A stretch of DNA of 64,000 bases from Ustilago trichophora (lineage: Eukaryota > Basidiomycota > Ustilaginomycetes > Ustilaginales > Ustilaginaceae): assembly GCA_900323505.1 (NCBI GenBank), contig OOIN01000006.1, positions 1,364,001 through 1,428,000 of the forward strand, given 5' to 3'. Positions within the stretch are counted from its first letter, which is position 1; each line of letters opens with the position of its first letter. Below, one piece after another: positions 1 through 13,300 of this stretch. Under the pieces are notes generated by a model. That model made no database searches and was not told the origin of the DNA. It worked only from the letters and a program-made list of their open reading frames with translations. The translations under genes and the position numbers were made by a program.

Positions 1-2758
1 TTCTCTTGCGGATCGCTTCCGTTTCCGCGTGGACCAGACGAGAGCTCTGCCCTGCGCCGCCACCCCCGCCGACCATGGCGCGGGTGGGGTCGATACTGGT
101 TCGAACATGGGTGGAAACGCCAGCAGAACCTTGGCCAATCTCAGACTTGTCGCCCGCCCCTCCCCCTGCACCACCAGCCGGGGTGGAAGGAGAGTACCAG
201 TTGGTGGGGACGATCCACGAGCTCCAGCCGCCTTGAGCGTTGGAGGACAGATTGGGGCCGTAGTTGATGATGGCTTGCGCTTTGGATGCATTGGTGCTCT
301 TGTTGAGCTGGGAGAGCATGACGGCTGCTGTGCGCATACGTTGGGCATATTCGTCTAGCGAAAACTCTTTCATCGGGCGATGACCGGCTGCTAGACCATC
401 TGAATCGCCGTTGACGCCGCCCTTGCCAGAGGCTGTACCGGCGGAAGAAGAGCCGGAAGGGGCGGATGTCCAGGCAGCTGTATCGTGCATGCGGTTTCGA
501 GAGGCGAGGTCTTCTTCTTCATCATCAGAGGAGGAAGAGTTGCGCTCGCCGCCAAACCCGGCGAGGTCGGAGCCGTACATTTGCTCTGTGAGGTCGATCT
601 CTTCGCCGCTCTCCTGCGGCATGTTCTTGTCGCTCAATGATGCCTTCTCGGCTGAACCCTCAGCAAGCGCAGCTGAAACAATATCGTCCTCTTGGTGCTC
701 AACAGTGGGAGTGAGTGGTTGCGAGATGGGTTTGGGCGTGCTGGACCTGGTCGCAACGTTGACATCATCCTCTGTCATCAAGACTCGGACACCGTCTTGA
801 GCATTTGCAGCTTCAGCCGCAGCTGCGTCAGGAGTACCGATGCGAGTGTTTGCATCGGGATCTGAGGCTTGGCGTGCATGCTCGTTGGCAGATTGAACAA
901 ACGACGACCTGCCCGAAGAAGCAGCCACCTTGCGTCTGCGCACATCCTCTTCTGTCACGAGACGACGCAGGGTTTCCCTGTTCTGTCTACGATCAGGATC
1001 AAAGTCAAGATCGTTGTTGAGCACCTCGACATGCAGCAAGAAGGGCACGCGGTCGGCCGAATTGAGAACCACAGCTTCACTAGGGTTGATACGAATGACA
1101 CGATGATGTCTGCTTGGCTGTGCTCTACCTGATGTGGATGCCGCATCCTTGTCGTCGGCGGTGCACCAGAGCGGGAAGCAGACGTCGGCAGGGAGCTTGT
1201 GGTTGAGTGCGGTGAGCTCTGCTCGGAGCGCCGAGAGTCGAGCTGGCTTGGGGAGCAAGAGCAGACGAGCCGAGATGTCTTGCAAGGAGAGCAGGAATTG
1301 GGTCTGCACCTTGCAGTAGTTGGAGCGAAGCAGGCTGCGACGTGCTTCGACATTGTACAGCGTGAGGATGGCTTCGGTCTTTGCTGCCGATTGGTTGAGT
1401 GCAGCTGATGAGGCAAAGGGAGAAGAGATGCTTCCGCGTGTCGAGACGAGATTGGGCACGGAGCGGGAAGAGGCGGCTTGCTGACTGAAAGAGGTGAGCT
1501 GGCGATGCTTTTGGGGAGACCAGGGAGGAGGTGAAGTGGTTGTTGGGTGCTTATTCTTGGCAGAAGCCGAAGAGGCATTGTTGTTGAAGTGAGGGTCTTG
1601 AGCTTGGCCGAATACTTCACCGACAGCAGCGGCAGCTTTGCCCTTGAAGTCGTTGAAGCCAGCGTTGAATCCGGCAGCAAAGGTTGCGAATGGGTTATCG
1701 AGTTTCTTGGCGGCCTCAGCAGCAGGCAAGGATCCGCCTGAGGTGACTTCTTTGTTGGTGGTCGCGGACGCAGTTGCGCCAGACTTTGCAGATGGCGTTG
1801 GTGTGTCTTTGGGCGGTGGAAGAGGAGCGGTCTCTGATCGGGACATGGACACGGAGGAAGCCATCTTGACCAATGAGCCGGCGAGGGAAGTGAAACTTGA
1901 CTCCCTCGCATGAGGCTCTGGAGCGGGAACGGCTGCTGCTGCTGAGGTGTTTGGTGAAATTTTTTCGTTTAGCGAGTCGTTGTCGGAGCTGTCGACTGCA
2001 TCATCGTCTGCACGGTCGTGACTTGCGCTGAAGAGCTCTGAATCGTCTTCGGCAGTATCGTCGTCGTCTTGGTCTGCACGGTTGGCGTCGCGAGCAGCAA
2101 GGGCATCTTGGATGGCATCGGGAGGCTGTCTTGCCTGTTCGATGGCAATGTTGCCGGTGATGGAGGCGAGTTTGGGCATTGCTGGAACACTGGCCATGAC
2201 GGAGCCGATGCCGACAATGTTGGCGAGCGGGGTGTGAGGCGAGACTTTTTGACGTCGAAAAGAGGTGGCAGCTACAAGCAAGGCTTGAAGGCGGGAGTGG
2301 GACAAGTTGGAGTTGGAAGGGCCAGCAGCATTGTGAGCGGCAGCTGCGCCGAGGGCATAGACCGAGTTGGTGGAGGAGAGCGGATCCTCAAAGAGGATGC
2401 GCTGGCACTGGTTGAAGACGCGGTGGCAGATGTGGAAGGAGGCGGTGTGCGGATTGGAGGAGAGGTCGGAAAGGGCGGCTTGGAAGTACCAAAGAGTGAG
2501 AAGAGCGACGTGGACCGACTCGTTGCATCTTCTGAGGATGAAACACTCCAAAGCGCGGGACTCGGAAGGCTTTGTGATGAGGAGATGGCAGAGCTGTGGC
2601 CAGTAGAACTCGACTTGATGGGAAGGAAAGGCAGACTCGAGCTGGCTGACGAGGTAGTAAGTGATGCCAATGTTGTCCGAGTAAGTTCGGAGGTAGGAGA
2701 GGGCGAGATGGGGTGAAAAGTAGTCTGAATGGAACAGACGGAGCAAAAGACTCGCCAT
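1..2758 (-). CDS. PIK1: Phosphatidylinositol 4-kinase beta (Pik1-like), C-terminus cut off by window edge
   Basis: Pik1/PI4KB makes PI4P from phosphatidylinositol at the Golgi (and, in yeast, the nucleus). An open frame runs without stop or frameshift from ATG 2758 to the left edge, about 919 codons, apparently one exon. The first ~130 residues (starting MASLLLRLFHSDYFSPHLAL, then YSDNIGITYYLVSQL) look like the lipid-kinase-unique helical domain of PI4-kinases. A long Ser/Ala-rich linker follows. From about residue 552 there is RVIRINPSEAVVLNS and then VPFLLHVEVL, the stretch that precedes the kinase domain in PI4KB proteins. The catalytic domain should lie to the left of base 1 and is not visible. 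The start is chosen because the LKU-like sequence begins at this ATG. The gene is divergent from TRA1. The family call is by recall of conserved blocks. Confidence 0.9.
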   Translation of the reverse strand, partial: MASLLLRLFHSDYFSPHLALSYLRTYSDNIGITYYLVSQLESAFPSHQVEFYWPQLCHLLITKPSESRALECFILRRCNESVHVALLTLWYFQAALSDLSSNPHTASFHICHRVFNQCQRILFEDPLSSTNSVYALGAAAAHNAAGPSNSNLSHSRLQALLVAATSFRRQKVSPHTPLANIVGIGSVMASVPAMPKLASITGNIAIEQARQPPDAIQDALAARDANRADQDDDDTAEDDSELFSASHDRADDDAVDSSDNDSLNEKISPNTSAAAAVPAPEPHARESSFTSLAGSLVKMASSVSMSRSETAPLPPPKDTPTPSAKSGATASATTNKEVTSGGSLPAAEAAKKLDNPFATFAAGFNAGFNDFKGKAAAAVGEVFGQAQDPHFNNNASSASAKNKHPTTTSPPPWSPQKHRQLTSFSQQAASSRSVPNLVSTRGSISSPFASSAALNQSAAKTEAILTLYNVEARRSLLRSNYCKVQTQFLLSLQDISARLLLLPKPARLSALRAELTALNHKLPADVCFPLWCTADDKDAASTSGRAQPSRHHRVIRINPSEAVVLNSADRVPFLLHVEVLNNDLDFDPDRRQNRETLRRLVTEEDVRRRKVAASSGRSSFVQSANEHARQASDPDANTRIGTPDAAAAEAANAQDGVRVLMTEDDVNVATRSSTPKPISQPLTPTVEHQEDDIVSAALAEGSAEKASLSDKNMPQESGEEIDLTEQMYGSDLAGFGGERNSSSSDDEEEDLASRNRMHDTAAWTSAPSGSSSAGTASGKGGVNGDSDGLAAGHRPMKEFSLDEYAQRMRTAAVMLSQLNKSTNASKAQAIINYGPNLSSNAQGGWSSWIVPTNWYSPSTPAGGAGGGAGDKSEIGQGSAGVSTHVRTSIDPTRAMVGGGGGAGQSSRLVHAETEAIRKR

Positions 2759-4358
2759 GTTGAAGAGAAGGCCAACAGAGTTCTAGCTCTGGGTGGGTCA
2801 GAGGCCACGCCAGGCCGGGCGAGAGTAGTGAGTGAGGGGGACAAGGAGGGTGTCGGTCGTGGGTTCCGCAACTAGAGCGCTGCACGGTTGCTCGAGTGCA
2901 TGGAGCGTGATCGCTGTTGCTGCTGCTGTGATAGGCGTTTTGCGGAGTAGAATGGAGAGTGATGAGTCAATCGAGGTTTTAGCCAAGACAGTTGCGCACG
3001 GGCTCGTACTGTCGCTCCAAGGTCGCAGCGGGAGCCTCGAGTAGGAGGATGACGTTAGAAGGAGACGACGAGTGGTTGCAAGTAGAGGCAGCTCAGAGAC
3101 TTGATGGGATCCGATGCCTTGCGTGATGATGGATGAGGGGATTTGATGAGAATAGGGATGAATCGAGTTGAAGGATGAAGGATGAAGGATGAAGGACAAA
3201 GAGGGAAGGAGAGATGTGGGAAGCGGAGTTTCAACCAAAGGGTCAATGCCCAAAAGAGCCGAAATCCAACACAACACACACACACACACAGTCCCATCTC
3301 AATGAGCTGGCCTCTGTTCGACCATCTCATATTGATTCATATGACATTCCAACTCTTGTCTGTACTGCATCTACTTTGAGATGGACAGTGTTGCTTCATC
3401 TCTTACAACTAACTTATACAAACCTTCTTTGTCCTGGCTATGGTGATAGACTGTGATTTGGCTGGCATGCATGGTCAAAGTGTTAGACCGTCACACGACT
3501 ACACTTCTGATTACGTGATGCTGAGTACTGCAGAAAAGCGAGTGTCAGCGAGAACGAGTGTCAGGATCACGTGATCTAGAGGCTTGGAGGGATAGCTGAA
3601 GCCTTTGGATTTGCATGTCGCCTCTGGATTCGCCCACTTTGGACATCCCCCACGCGTTGCTGTTCTGTGTGTCAAGATACTTTTTGTGCGTCCCTTCGAT
3701 GTGCGACTGTATCTCGACCTCTCAAAGTGATTGGATGCTTTGCAGCGTAGGAAAGCAAAGCTGACAGAATGTGAGCCGCAGCATAACAAGTTGCTTGTGC
3801 ATGAGTACAGCCGCTGGGCGACGGAGCTCTCATCAAGCTCAGCAGGCTATCCCATCGCGACTGCAATCTAAGAATCTAACACGTTGTCCGATTCCCGCCA
3901 TTCGCCCTTCTTGTTCTCGTTCTCCTTGTCTCACACACACTCTCTCTCTCCTCTCACCCTCCCCGAACTTCGACCGCATACCCTTCTCGATCCTTTTTGG
4001 TTGGTTGTTTCGTACAAAGAGGCTCATATCCATCCGTAGAGCTTCACGCTCCATCCACATTGCACCTCCCAGTAATCGGTCCGACCGTTTCGCTCCTTTG
4101 GCCCTTCAACCTGCATCCACTTCCAAACCCAAGCCACAGAGTGCATTCGAGTCCAGGCGACCATCACCAACATTCTCAGTCTCAATCACTACCACCTTTC
4201 GCTCATTGGAGTCACATGTGCAACGCACCTATCACACTCGCTTCCTGATACAGCCGTGCTCGGACCTCTCATCGGCCAACACTCCTCGTCATTGCGCTGC
4301 CACCCCTCGACATCGCACTTCGCAACCACCTGGCGCTAGACTGCGCTCTCCATACATC
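2759..4358. promoter_or_regulatory. Divergent promoter region between PIK1 and TRA1
   Basis: This 1.6-kb stretch separates two divergent start codons, so it should hold both promoters and leaders. It contains a heptamer repeat (GAAGGAT, about 3.9 copies, 3170-3196) and a short CA repeat (about 3272-3291). The 3.9-4.3 kb part is CT-rich, as expected for the TRA1 leader. The TRA1 frame stays open upstream to an in-frame ATG at 3801, but family alignment supports initiation at 4359. I see no further gene. Confidence 0.6.
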
Positions 4359-7300
4359 ATGGCGTCTACAGACACACCATCAAGGCGTTCCATGCCCGAC
4401 GTCGAGCAGCTCGCCAACAAGCTCTCGGACAAATCCACAGGTAGGATATTCTTTTCATTCCTCTTTAGCAGCTACCTTTGAACCACGCATCCTGACCCCA
4501 CCCATCACTTCGACAATGTCTCACTCCTCCGTCTCACATCTACAGATGCCAAGGCAAAGTTGGCAACCGCCTTCGAGCTCAAGGAACTGCTCGACCTCTT
4601 CCAGAACCTCGACTATGCCCTCTTCCTTAAACACGTCGTCCCAGCCTTTGTCGCACTGCTCGAGTCTACACCATGCAGCTTTACCGCTGAAGCACCAGAG
4701 CAGCGTCTTCGCCACATTCTCCTCGAGACTACACATCGTCTCCCGCAACAAGAGGTCCTCAAACCCTACGCCGACACCCTCATGACCGCCATGCTCAACG
4801 TCCTTCGCGACGACAACGAGGACAATGCCGTGCTCGCACTCAAGGTAATCATCGACCTTCATCGCTCCTTCAAGGCCGTTCTCCAAGACCAGGTACAGCC
4901 TTTCCTCGAGCTTGTCAAGAAACTCTACACCAACATGAAGAACACCGTCGAGCACGCGTTCGAGTCCGAGGCTTCCCAGCTCCAAGGCCCTCCCGCACCG
5001 TCCGCCTTGGCCTCCACCGTCGCCTCACCCGCACCAGCTGCCGCCACCACATCCACTACCACAGACTCTGCTGCAGCTTCGTCCGCACCGGCTGCTTCAT
5101 CAACAACAGCAACAGCTACAGATGCATCCACGACAGCCTCCACCACTCCGGCGGCCGCCAACACTGCAGACTCGAGCAACGCAGCAACCACAACAACCGC
5201 CACATCCACCGCCACACCCGCCCCAGCATCCACCTCGACCCCAACAGCATCCTCGGCCACCGCTGCTACTCCGGCTGCAGCCACCACAAAGACGCTGCCC
5301 AAGTCCATGTCCAGCTTCAAGGTCTTGACCGAGTGTCCCATCGTCATCGTCCTCATCTTCCAAAGCTATCGCACCGTCGTGCCACAGGCTATCAATGTCT
5401 TTGTGCCCCTCATCATCGAGAGCTGTCTCTCGCTCCAGGCAAAGCCTCAACGCGAGGCCCACGAGGCTGCAAAGGCAAAAGGCGACATCTTTGTCGGCGT
5501 CGCTCCCGGCATCAAGAACAGGTCGCTCTACACCGACATGATTGTGGCTCAGGTCAAGACCATGTCCTTCCTCGCCTACGTCTTGCGTGGATCCGCTCCC
5601 GTCATGCGACCTTTCGCCCAGGTCTTGCCCGAGATCAGTGTCCGTCTCCTCAAGGACTGCCCACCCGAGGCTTCGGCAACACGCAAGGAGCTGCTCGTAG
5701 CAACCCGCCATGTTCTCTCGACAGAGTACCGTGCCCACTTTGTCGGTCAGATCGACACTCTGCTCGATGAACGTGTCCTCATCGGCACCGGCGTCACTTC
5801 TCATGAGACACAGCGTCCCCTCGCCATCAGCATGCTCGCCGACTTGGTCCACCACGTTCGCCAAGAGCTTTCGCCTGCTCAGCTCGTTCGTGTCGTCCAT
5901 ATCCACTCGCAGATCCTTCACGATCCCACTCTGGCCCCCAGCATCCAGACCATGTGCGTCAAACTGCTCCTCAATCTCGTCGAGACCATCCTCACCAAGC
6001 ATCCCGAAGGCGCCACACAGACGCTGGCATCTATCTTGGATGTCTTTGTCGAAAAGCTCTCCAGCTTGCATCGTCTTCGGTCCGACATGGAGCGCATCCG
6101 TCACATCAAGGATGAGTCGGAAGACGCTGCAGCTGACAGTGCTGTGGATGCTGTGGCAATCGAGCGAGCCAAACCCATCCAGGCAGCGGCCACCATGCTC
6201 GACACGGCAGGCGATCCGCTCAAGGATGCTCGCTTCCTCTTCCGCAACATCTTGTTTGGTTTCAAGACGCTCATCCCCGTGCTTCGTCATCGCAATGCTG
6301 CGCACCCAGATGGCGCTGTGGCTGGCAAGTTGCTCGTCGACGGTGTCAAGTGCTGGTCTCTTCACGAGGATCGCGATGGCCGCGAAGAGAAGGAAGTGCT
6401 CGACTTGTTTACAACTGTCTTTATCGACCTCGAGCCACAAGTCTTCCACGAGGTCTTCACAACGCATATGCCCTTCCTCTTCCAAGAGATGCTCAATTCG
6501 CCTACGCTGCTCGGTATCCCGCAGAACCTGCTCAGCAACGACGCCGTCTCCAAGCGCTTCGTCGGCATTCTGCTCCGATTCCTCGTGGATCGCCTCGAGG
6601 AGCTCGGCAAGTCGGACAAGAAGCACGCTTCCATCAGCCTGCGTCTCTTCAAGATGGCCTTCATGGCCGTCACCATCTTCCCCGAAGAGAACGAAGTGGT
6701 GCTGCAGCCGCATCTCAGCCATCTCATCATGGAATCCATGAAGCTCGCCAGTAAAGCCGACGAACCGACCAACTACTTTTTGTTGCTGCGCGCCCTCTTC
6801 CGCAGTATCGGCGGTGGTCGCTTCGAGTTGCTTTACAAGGACGTGCTTCCGTTGCTTCCTGTGCTGCTCGAGAACCTCAATGCGCTCCTCAACGCTGCCG
6901 AGCCAAGCAGGCGCGAGGTCTTCGTCGATCTCTGTCTGACAGTGCCCGTCCGTCTCAGTGTCTTGTTGCCATATCTCGGCTACTTGATGAAGCCTTTGGT
7001 GCTGGCGCTCCAGTCATCCACTGAGCTGGTCAGCCAGGGTCTGCGCACGCTCGAGCTCTGCATCGACAACCTGACTCAAGAGTTCTTGGATCCCATCATG
7101 GCACCTTACGCGCAGGACATCATGGCAGCATTGTGGCAGCACCTCCAGCCGCTGCCTCACAACCACCAGCACTCGCACACCACCATGCGCATCCTCGGTA
7201 AGATGGGTGGACGTAACCGAAAGCTTCTCCAGAACCCTCCACGCCTTTCCTACAACTCGCACAAATCTCCGACTTTCCCCGTCCATTTTGAGGGCAAGAC

Positions 7301-10300
7301 GCAGTCCATGACATTGACGCCCGTCACCGAACTGGCGCTGGCCAACATCCGACGCACCGATCCATACTACCGCAAGCATGCGTTCGAGTTGCTCCGACAT
7401 ACGGCGGCACTCTTCCTCGACGGTTCGCTCATGGATGCCGATCGCGAGACCGTGTTTGGCAAGCTCATCAAGGGCTTGTTCGATGCGACCAGGTCTGACG
7501 ATCTCAGAGACGAGGCAGTGCAATACCTCTTTGGAATCTGCAAGCACGTCTTCCATGCCGAGATCAAGCGCGAGATGCCTTCGTCTTCCGGTGGCTCCAG
7601 TCGTCACCTCTGGCCCATGACCACCTCGCTGCTCGAAGGCCTTACCAATGCACTTGCTCTCAACGAGGCTGGCCATGATCCTGCACCGCTCATCGAGCTG
7701 CAGCTCCAGATCATCCGTGACTTCCTCACTGCCTGCGAGAAGGCCCCCGCCACACGTCCCGACCTCGGCCACATTGTCATGCACTCGTTTGCAAGCAAAT
7801 TCTGCTCCCAGTGCTACGAGCAGCTCTGGCAGCGCAAGACGGGCGGCTGGCTCGGTGTCGACATGCTCGTGCGCCGTGCCGATCTGGGCCAGATCTGGGT
7901 CCGCGACCATCAGCTCGAGATCGTACGAGCGCTCCTCTTCATGCTCAAGGACATGCCCAACGATCCTCCTGGCAACATTGACGAGGTTAGCGAGACGTTG
8001 CTTCAGGTGATTCGTCAGGCCTACACGGTCAAGGCTCCCGCTGCTGATGGCAAGCCCGAGCCGGCTGTACCTGAACGCCCGAGCCACTTGACGTACCTCA
8101 TCGGTATCCTCGTGCCCGAACTTTCGAGTTCCAACGCCACCGTCCGCACCACAACGCAGACGGCCTTCAAGTTGCTAGCCGAGCTGCGCAAGTGCACCGT
8201 CACCGAGTTGTTGACCCCGCAAAAGGACCGTCTTCTCCAGCCCATCTTCACCAAGCCACTCCGTGCGCTGCCCTTCGGCATGCAAATCGGTCACATTGAC
8301 GCCATCACCTTTGCGCTCAACCTGACCCCACCTCTGCCCGAGTTCAACGAGGAGCTCTACCGCGTTCTGACGGAAGCCTTGGCACTTGCGGATGCCGACG
8401 ACCAGGCTCTGATCGGTCGCACGTCGCAGTACAAAAACATGATCGCTGTCACCAAGCTTCGTGTGGTAGCGATTCGACTGCTTTCGTCCGCCATGGCGTG
8501 CGGCGATTTCCTCTCGGCAAAGCACACGCAGATGCGCATGAAGATCATCTCGGTCTACTTTAAGAGTCTTTACTCGCGCAGCGAAGAGGTGGTCCAAGTG
8601 GCCTACGAGTCGCTCAAGACGGTTTTGAGCCAACAGAGCAAGCTGCCCAAGGATCTGCTGCAGAGCGGCCTGCGACCCATTCTGATGACGCTGGCCGACC
8701 GCAACCGCTTGACCGCTTCAGGTCTCGAGGGTCTGGCTCGGTTGCTGCAGTTGCTCACCAACTACTTTAAGGTCGAGATCGGTACCAAGCTGCTGGATCA
8801 TCTTACGAGTCTGGCGGAGCCTGCTGTTTTGCACCGCGCTGCAGCTGGGTCGCTGCGCGACAACGAACAGATCAAGACGCTCGTTGCCATTGTGAACGTC
8901 TTCCGCCTTCTGCCCGAAGCCTCGTTCCAGTTCCTTCCGCGTCTCACGACGACGGTGGCCGAGATCGAGTCGCAGCTTCGACGTGCGGGTCCTACGCCTT
9001 TCACCAAACCGCTGACGCTCTTCCTGAACCGCTTTGCAGAGAAGGCGGTTACCTACTTCTTTGAAGGTGACAAGCTCAGCAACCCCAAATTTCTGAGGGT
9101 GGTCAAGCTGTCGCTGGCTTCGGATGACGGGCCTGAGCTGCGAAGCCAGGTGACTAGCAATCGCGAGAAGCTGCTCTTCCCTCTGTTTGCAAACGAGGCT
9201 TCGGCGGCGCAGGTCCAGGCGGGTGTCTCGATTGTTCAGAAGCTGGTCGAGCGTGATCCCAAGTGGCTAGTGGCCAATAAGGATGTTTTCGAGAAGCTCA
9301 TTGCGCTGTGGAACAGCTCGGCCAGCAGCAAGCGCCGACGCGAAGAGGCCAACAGTAGCGCAACCAAGGCTGTTGCCGCCCCCGCCGCCGCTGCAGGCAC
9401 CCCAACTCCTGCCGTCACACACACCAGCAGCGAAACCAAACAGCTGATCGAGCTCTTCCTCTCGTACCTCCGCATCGAGCCCCACGTTGAGGCTTACATT
9501 GCCGTCCTGGACGCCTACACGTACAAGATCGCCTTCGACCTCACTTTTGCCACCCGCTTCATCTACGAGCATCTCTGCATCAAGGCGTCCAAGTCGTTCA
9601 AAAAGAAGATGTTCTCGCGTTTCCTCACTCTCTTTGAGGACAAGGAGGCGAGCCAGATTCTCAAAACACAGGCTCTTCGCGTGCTCATCAACCCGATGCT
9701 GCTGGCTTCGTATGGACCTCACCCAGCAAGCTCGCCGGTGGCTTCGCCCAAGCCTGCTGCGTTGGTGGTTGTTGACAAGCCCGCAGCTGCCAGTGCGCAG
9801 ACGGCGAGCGGTGCTAAACCTTCGGCGGCTGGTGACAAGGATGGAGATGTCGAGATGAAGGATGCAGCTGTGGACGGCAAGAAACCGGAGGCGGCTGCCA
9901 CTGCCACCGCCGATGCTGCCGCTACCACGGTTACTGCTGGTGCTTCTGCTCCTGCTCCTGCGTCGACTCCGACAGATGCAGCCAAGCCGGTCGAGGCGAA
10001 GGATGCTCCTGCTCCTGCTGAGCAGACCGCCGCCGATGATGTTGAAGTCATCGACGCCGAGCTCGTCACCCAGATCGTCAACCGCATGTGGAAGCCTTTC
10101 CAGAATCCCAAGGCTGCCAACGAGCTCTGCTCCGACGACGCGCTCCGCATCGAGCTCCTCCACATGTCAACCATGATCCTCGAACACTGCTCTGACCATC
10201 TCGCCCCCAACGGTCAGCTCAAGAAGGACACGATCAAGTTTGGCTGGGCCAACCTCACCGCCGAGGACGTCACCGTCAAGAATGTGGCTTACATCTTCAT

Positions 10301-13300
10301 CGCTCGCTTCCTCGAAGTGTTTGAAAGCCCTATCAAGATCGTCGGTCAAGTCTACTTTGGCTTGCTCCGTGCTCACCAGTCCGAGGGACGTAGCATGGTC
10401 AAGAAGGCGCTCGACATTCTCGTGCCTGCACTGCCCAAGCGCGCAGGTGCCAGCGAGAATGGCCAGCCTCCGCAGTGGGCCAAGTGGACCAAGCGACAGC
10501 TTGTGGATGAGGGGCACAATGTCAGCCAGCTGTTTGCCATCCTCAGCTTGCTCGTGCGTCATGCTGACCTGTTCTACAGCAGCCGAGAGATGTTTGTCCC
10601 TCACATTGTCAGCAATCTGACCAAGCTTGGTTTGGTGGCGAATGTGAACGTCGAGTCGAGGATGCTCGCCGTTGACCTGGTCGAGTTGCTTCACAAATGG
10701 GAGAAGCGTCGTCAGGAGCATGTCCGCTCGCAGCAGGCTTCGAACGAGGGTGCTTCCACGGATAGCACAGCGGAAGGTGATCCTGCCGCTGCTGCTGGCG
10801 GTGCCGCCAAGCGTGCTGCAGATGCACCGGAAGAAACGACCGTCAAGAAGGTTCGTATCGACGAGTCCGGTATCTCTGCCTCTGCTTCTGCGTCCAAGAG
10901 CTCCTCGCCCGCTGCAGCGCCTGCAGCTGCTGCTACGGCTGCTTCCACGAGCACTTCCGCTGCTGCCGACGCGAATCTGTCGCCGGCCGACCACGAGTAT
11001 CTCATGCCGATGAATTTGCGCGAGATGACTGTCGGCTTCCTGGTCCGCTTTGTATCGCTCTCGATGGAGCCTATCTCGAAAGCTGGCATCGTCTCCAAGG
11101 CAGCCAACCTGCTGTCAGAGATTCTCAAGGCACCCTACTGGTCCGACGTCCAGGTCCGCCTCTCGATCTTCCAGCGGCCTCTCATTCACACCGAGATCAA
11201 CGAGCAGAATACACCCGTCATCTGCAACGCCCTTCGCACCCTTCAGATCGTTGTTGAGGACAAGACGGATGCCTACATTGCGCCTCATGTCCCGCAGCTG
11301 CAGAAGTTGCTCGAGAAGAGTGCTTCCACGGATGAGGTGTCGCTGGTCGAGGCGCAGAAGCCCGTGCTGGAGCGTATCTTCCGCGTCATCCCCGATCCGC
11401 CGCCCGAGGAAGATGCAGATGGTGAGGCCGAGATGGATACCGGGGACGACAAGAAGCCTGACGATGACGATGCGACCACCACGAAGGATGCCAAGGAGAG
11501 CGAGGCGACCGACGAGTTGGCTGCCTTCCGCAAATTTGCCGACAACCTCATCGCCGACGGTCTCAAGCAGAGCCAGCATCTCTACAGCGTCTTTAGCATG
11601 CTCGATGCTTGGAGTCAGAGCAAGCCCGAGAAGATCGATGCCCACCTGCCTGCACTCAGCAAGGCGTTGAGCAAGTTGACCAAAGAGCATCTGGTTGCCA
11701 CGGCTCCTGTCCCGGCCAACGATTCCAACTTGAAGCTCCTCATGCTCGTGCTCGAGCTGCTGAAGCGTCGGATCTCGAACCTCGGAGATCAGCGACGCTG
11801 GCTGTTGTCGGCACTTGTCCAGCTGGTCGAGCGGTCGTCTTCGCTCGAGCTGTGCCGTTTCCTGCTATCCACCATGTCCAAGTGGATCCTGGAGCAGCGC
11901 GAGGCCTTCCCCACAGTAAAAGAGAAGGCGGGTATCTTGCTCAAGATGATGTCGTTCGAGTCGCGCGACAACGATCAGCTGCTGCGCGATTACTTGGATC
12001 TGATTCACGCCATCTACACGACCCCTGCCTTTGCCCGTACCGAGCTCACGGTACGCCTCGAGAACGCCTTCTTGCTCGGATGCCGTCACAAGGATCCGCA
12101 GGTTCGACAAAAGTTCATCGACATCTTTGACCGTACGCTCGTGCGTGGTGTTGCTGGTCGTCTGCAATATCTGCTGGGTCATCAGAGCTGGGAGTATCTG
12201 GCTGAGCACTACTGGATCAACCAGGTGTTGGACCTCATGCTGGGCTCGATCGATACCAACTGGCCACTGTTGGCACACAGCTCGGTGCAGCTCGGTAAAG
12301 GCGGTAGCACGTTTGTGCCTACGCTCAAGAGTTTGCAGGTGGGAGACATGATCTCGTCGATTCGGGCGCTGCAGTATACGGACAAGGAGGTGGCGCACCA
12401 GATTTGGACGTCGTTCTTCGCAGCTGCCTGGCGGTCAATGACACGTAAAGATCACGACGATATTACGCGCGCGCTGATCGGGGTGCTTACGCGAGAGTAT
12501 AACCTCAGGCAGGTGAGCAAGCGGCCCAATGTGGTTCAGACGCTGCTGGAGGGCGCACTGGCTTGCAAGCCGCAGCTCGAGCTGCCGCCCCATGTGGTCA
12601 AGTATCTGGGTCGCAACTTCAACGCGTGGCACACATCGATCGAGCTTCTCCAGAACCTGCTACGCTCGCTGCCTCGTCAGGACGACGCCATCCGCGAAGC
12701 CGGTCAGGACGCACTCACCGAGCTCTACGCCGAGCTGTCCGAGGAAGACATGTTCTACGGTCTGTGGCGACGACGATGCGTCTACGCCGAGACCAACAGC
12801 GCCATCTCGTTTGAGCAGATCGGCATGTGGAACCAGGCACAGGTGCAATACGAGACTGCTCAGATCAAGGCTCGTTCCGGTGTACTCAACTTCACCGAAG
12901 CCGAGTACCATCTGTGGGAGGACCAGTGGGTGTTTTGTGCGCAAAAGTTGCAGCAGTGGGACATCTTGACGGACCTGGCCAAGATGGAAGGCGACAACGA
13001 CCTGTTGCTCGAGTGCGCGTGGCGTCTGTACGACTGGACTACGGAGCGCGAGACGCTGGAACAGGCACTCGAGAGTCTTTCGGCCAGTGCTACGCCACGC
13101 CGTCGTGTATTCGAGGCGTACATGGCGCTGCTCAAGTCGCAGTCGGGGCAGGATAAGCCGGCGGAATTCGGAAGGATCTGCGACGAGGCGATCCAGCTCA
13201 CGCTCAAGAAGTGGCACTCGCTGCCCACGGCTGTTACCGTGGCTCACGTGCCACTGTTGCAGATCTTCCAGCAGTTTGTCGAGCTGCAGGAGGCGAGTAC

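Noticed and set aside
955..1911. 318-codon minus-strand frame in another phase of PIK1
   Set aside because: The Pik1 frame is continuous through the same bases and carries the conserved blocks. This one is Ser/Pro/Leu noise.
3801..4358. 186-codon in-frame N-terminal extension of TRA1 from ATG 3801
   Set aside because: The family N-terminus aligns from ATG 4359. The extension is CT-rich leader sequence that lacks stops by composition.
5100..6722. 540-codon minus-strand frame opposite TRA1
   Set aside because: The sense frame is conserved Tra1. The antisense translation is low complexity with Cys/Gly runs from the Ala/Thr spacer.
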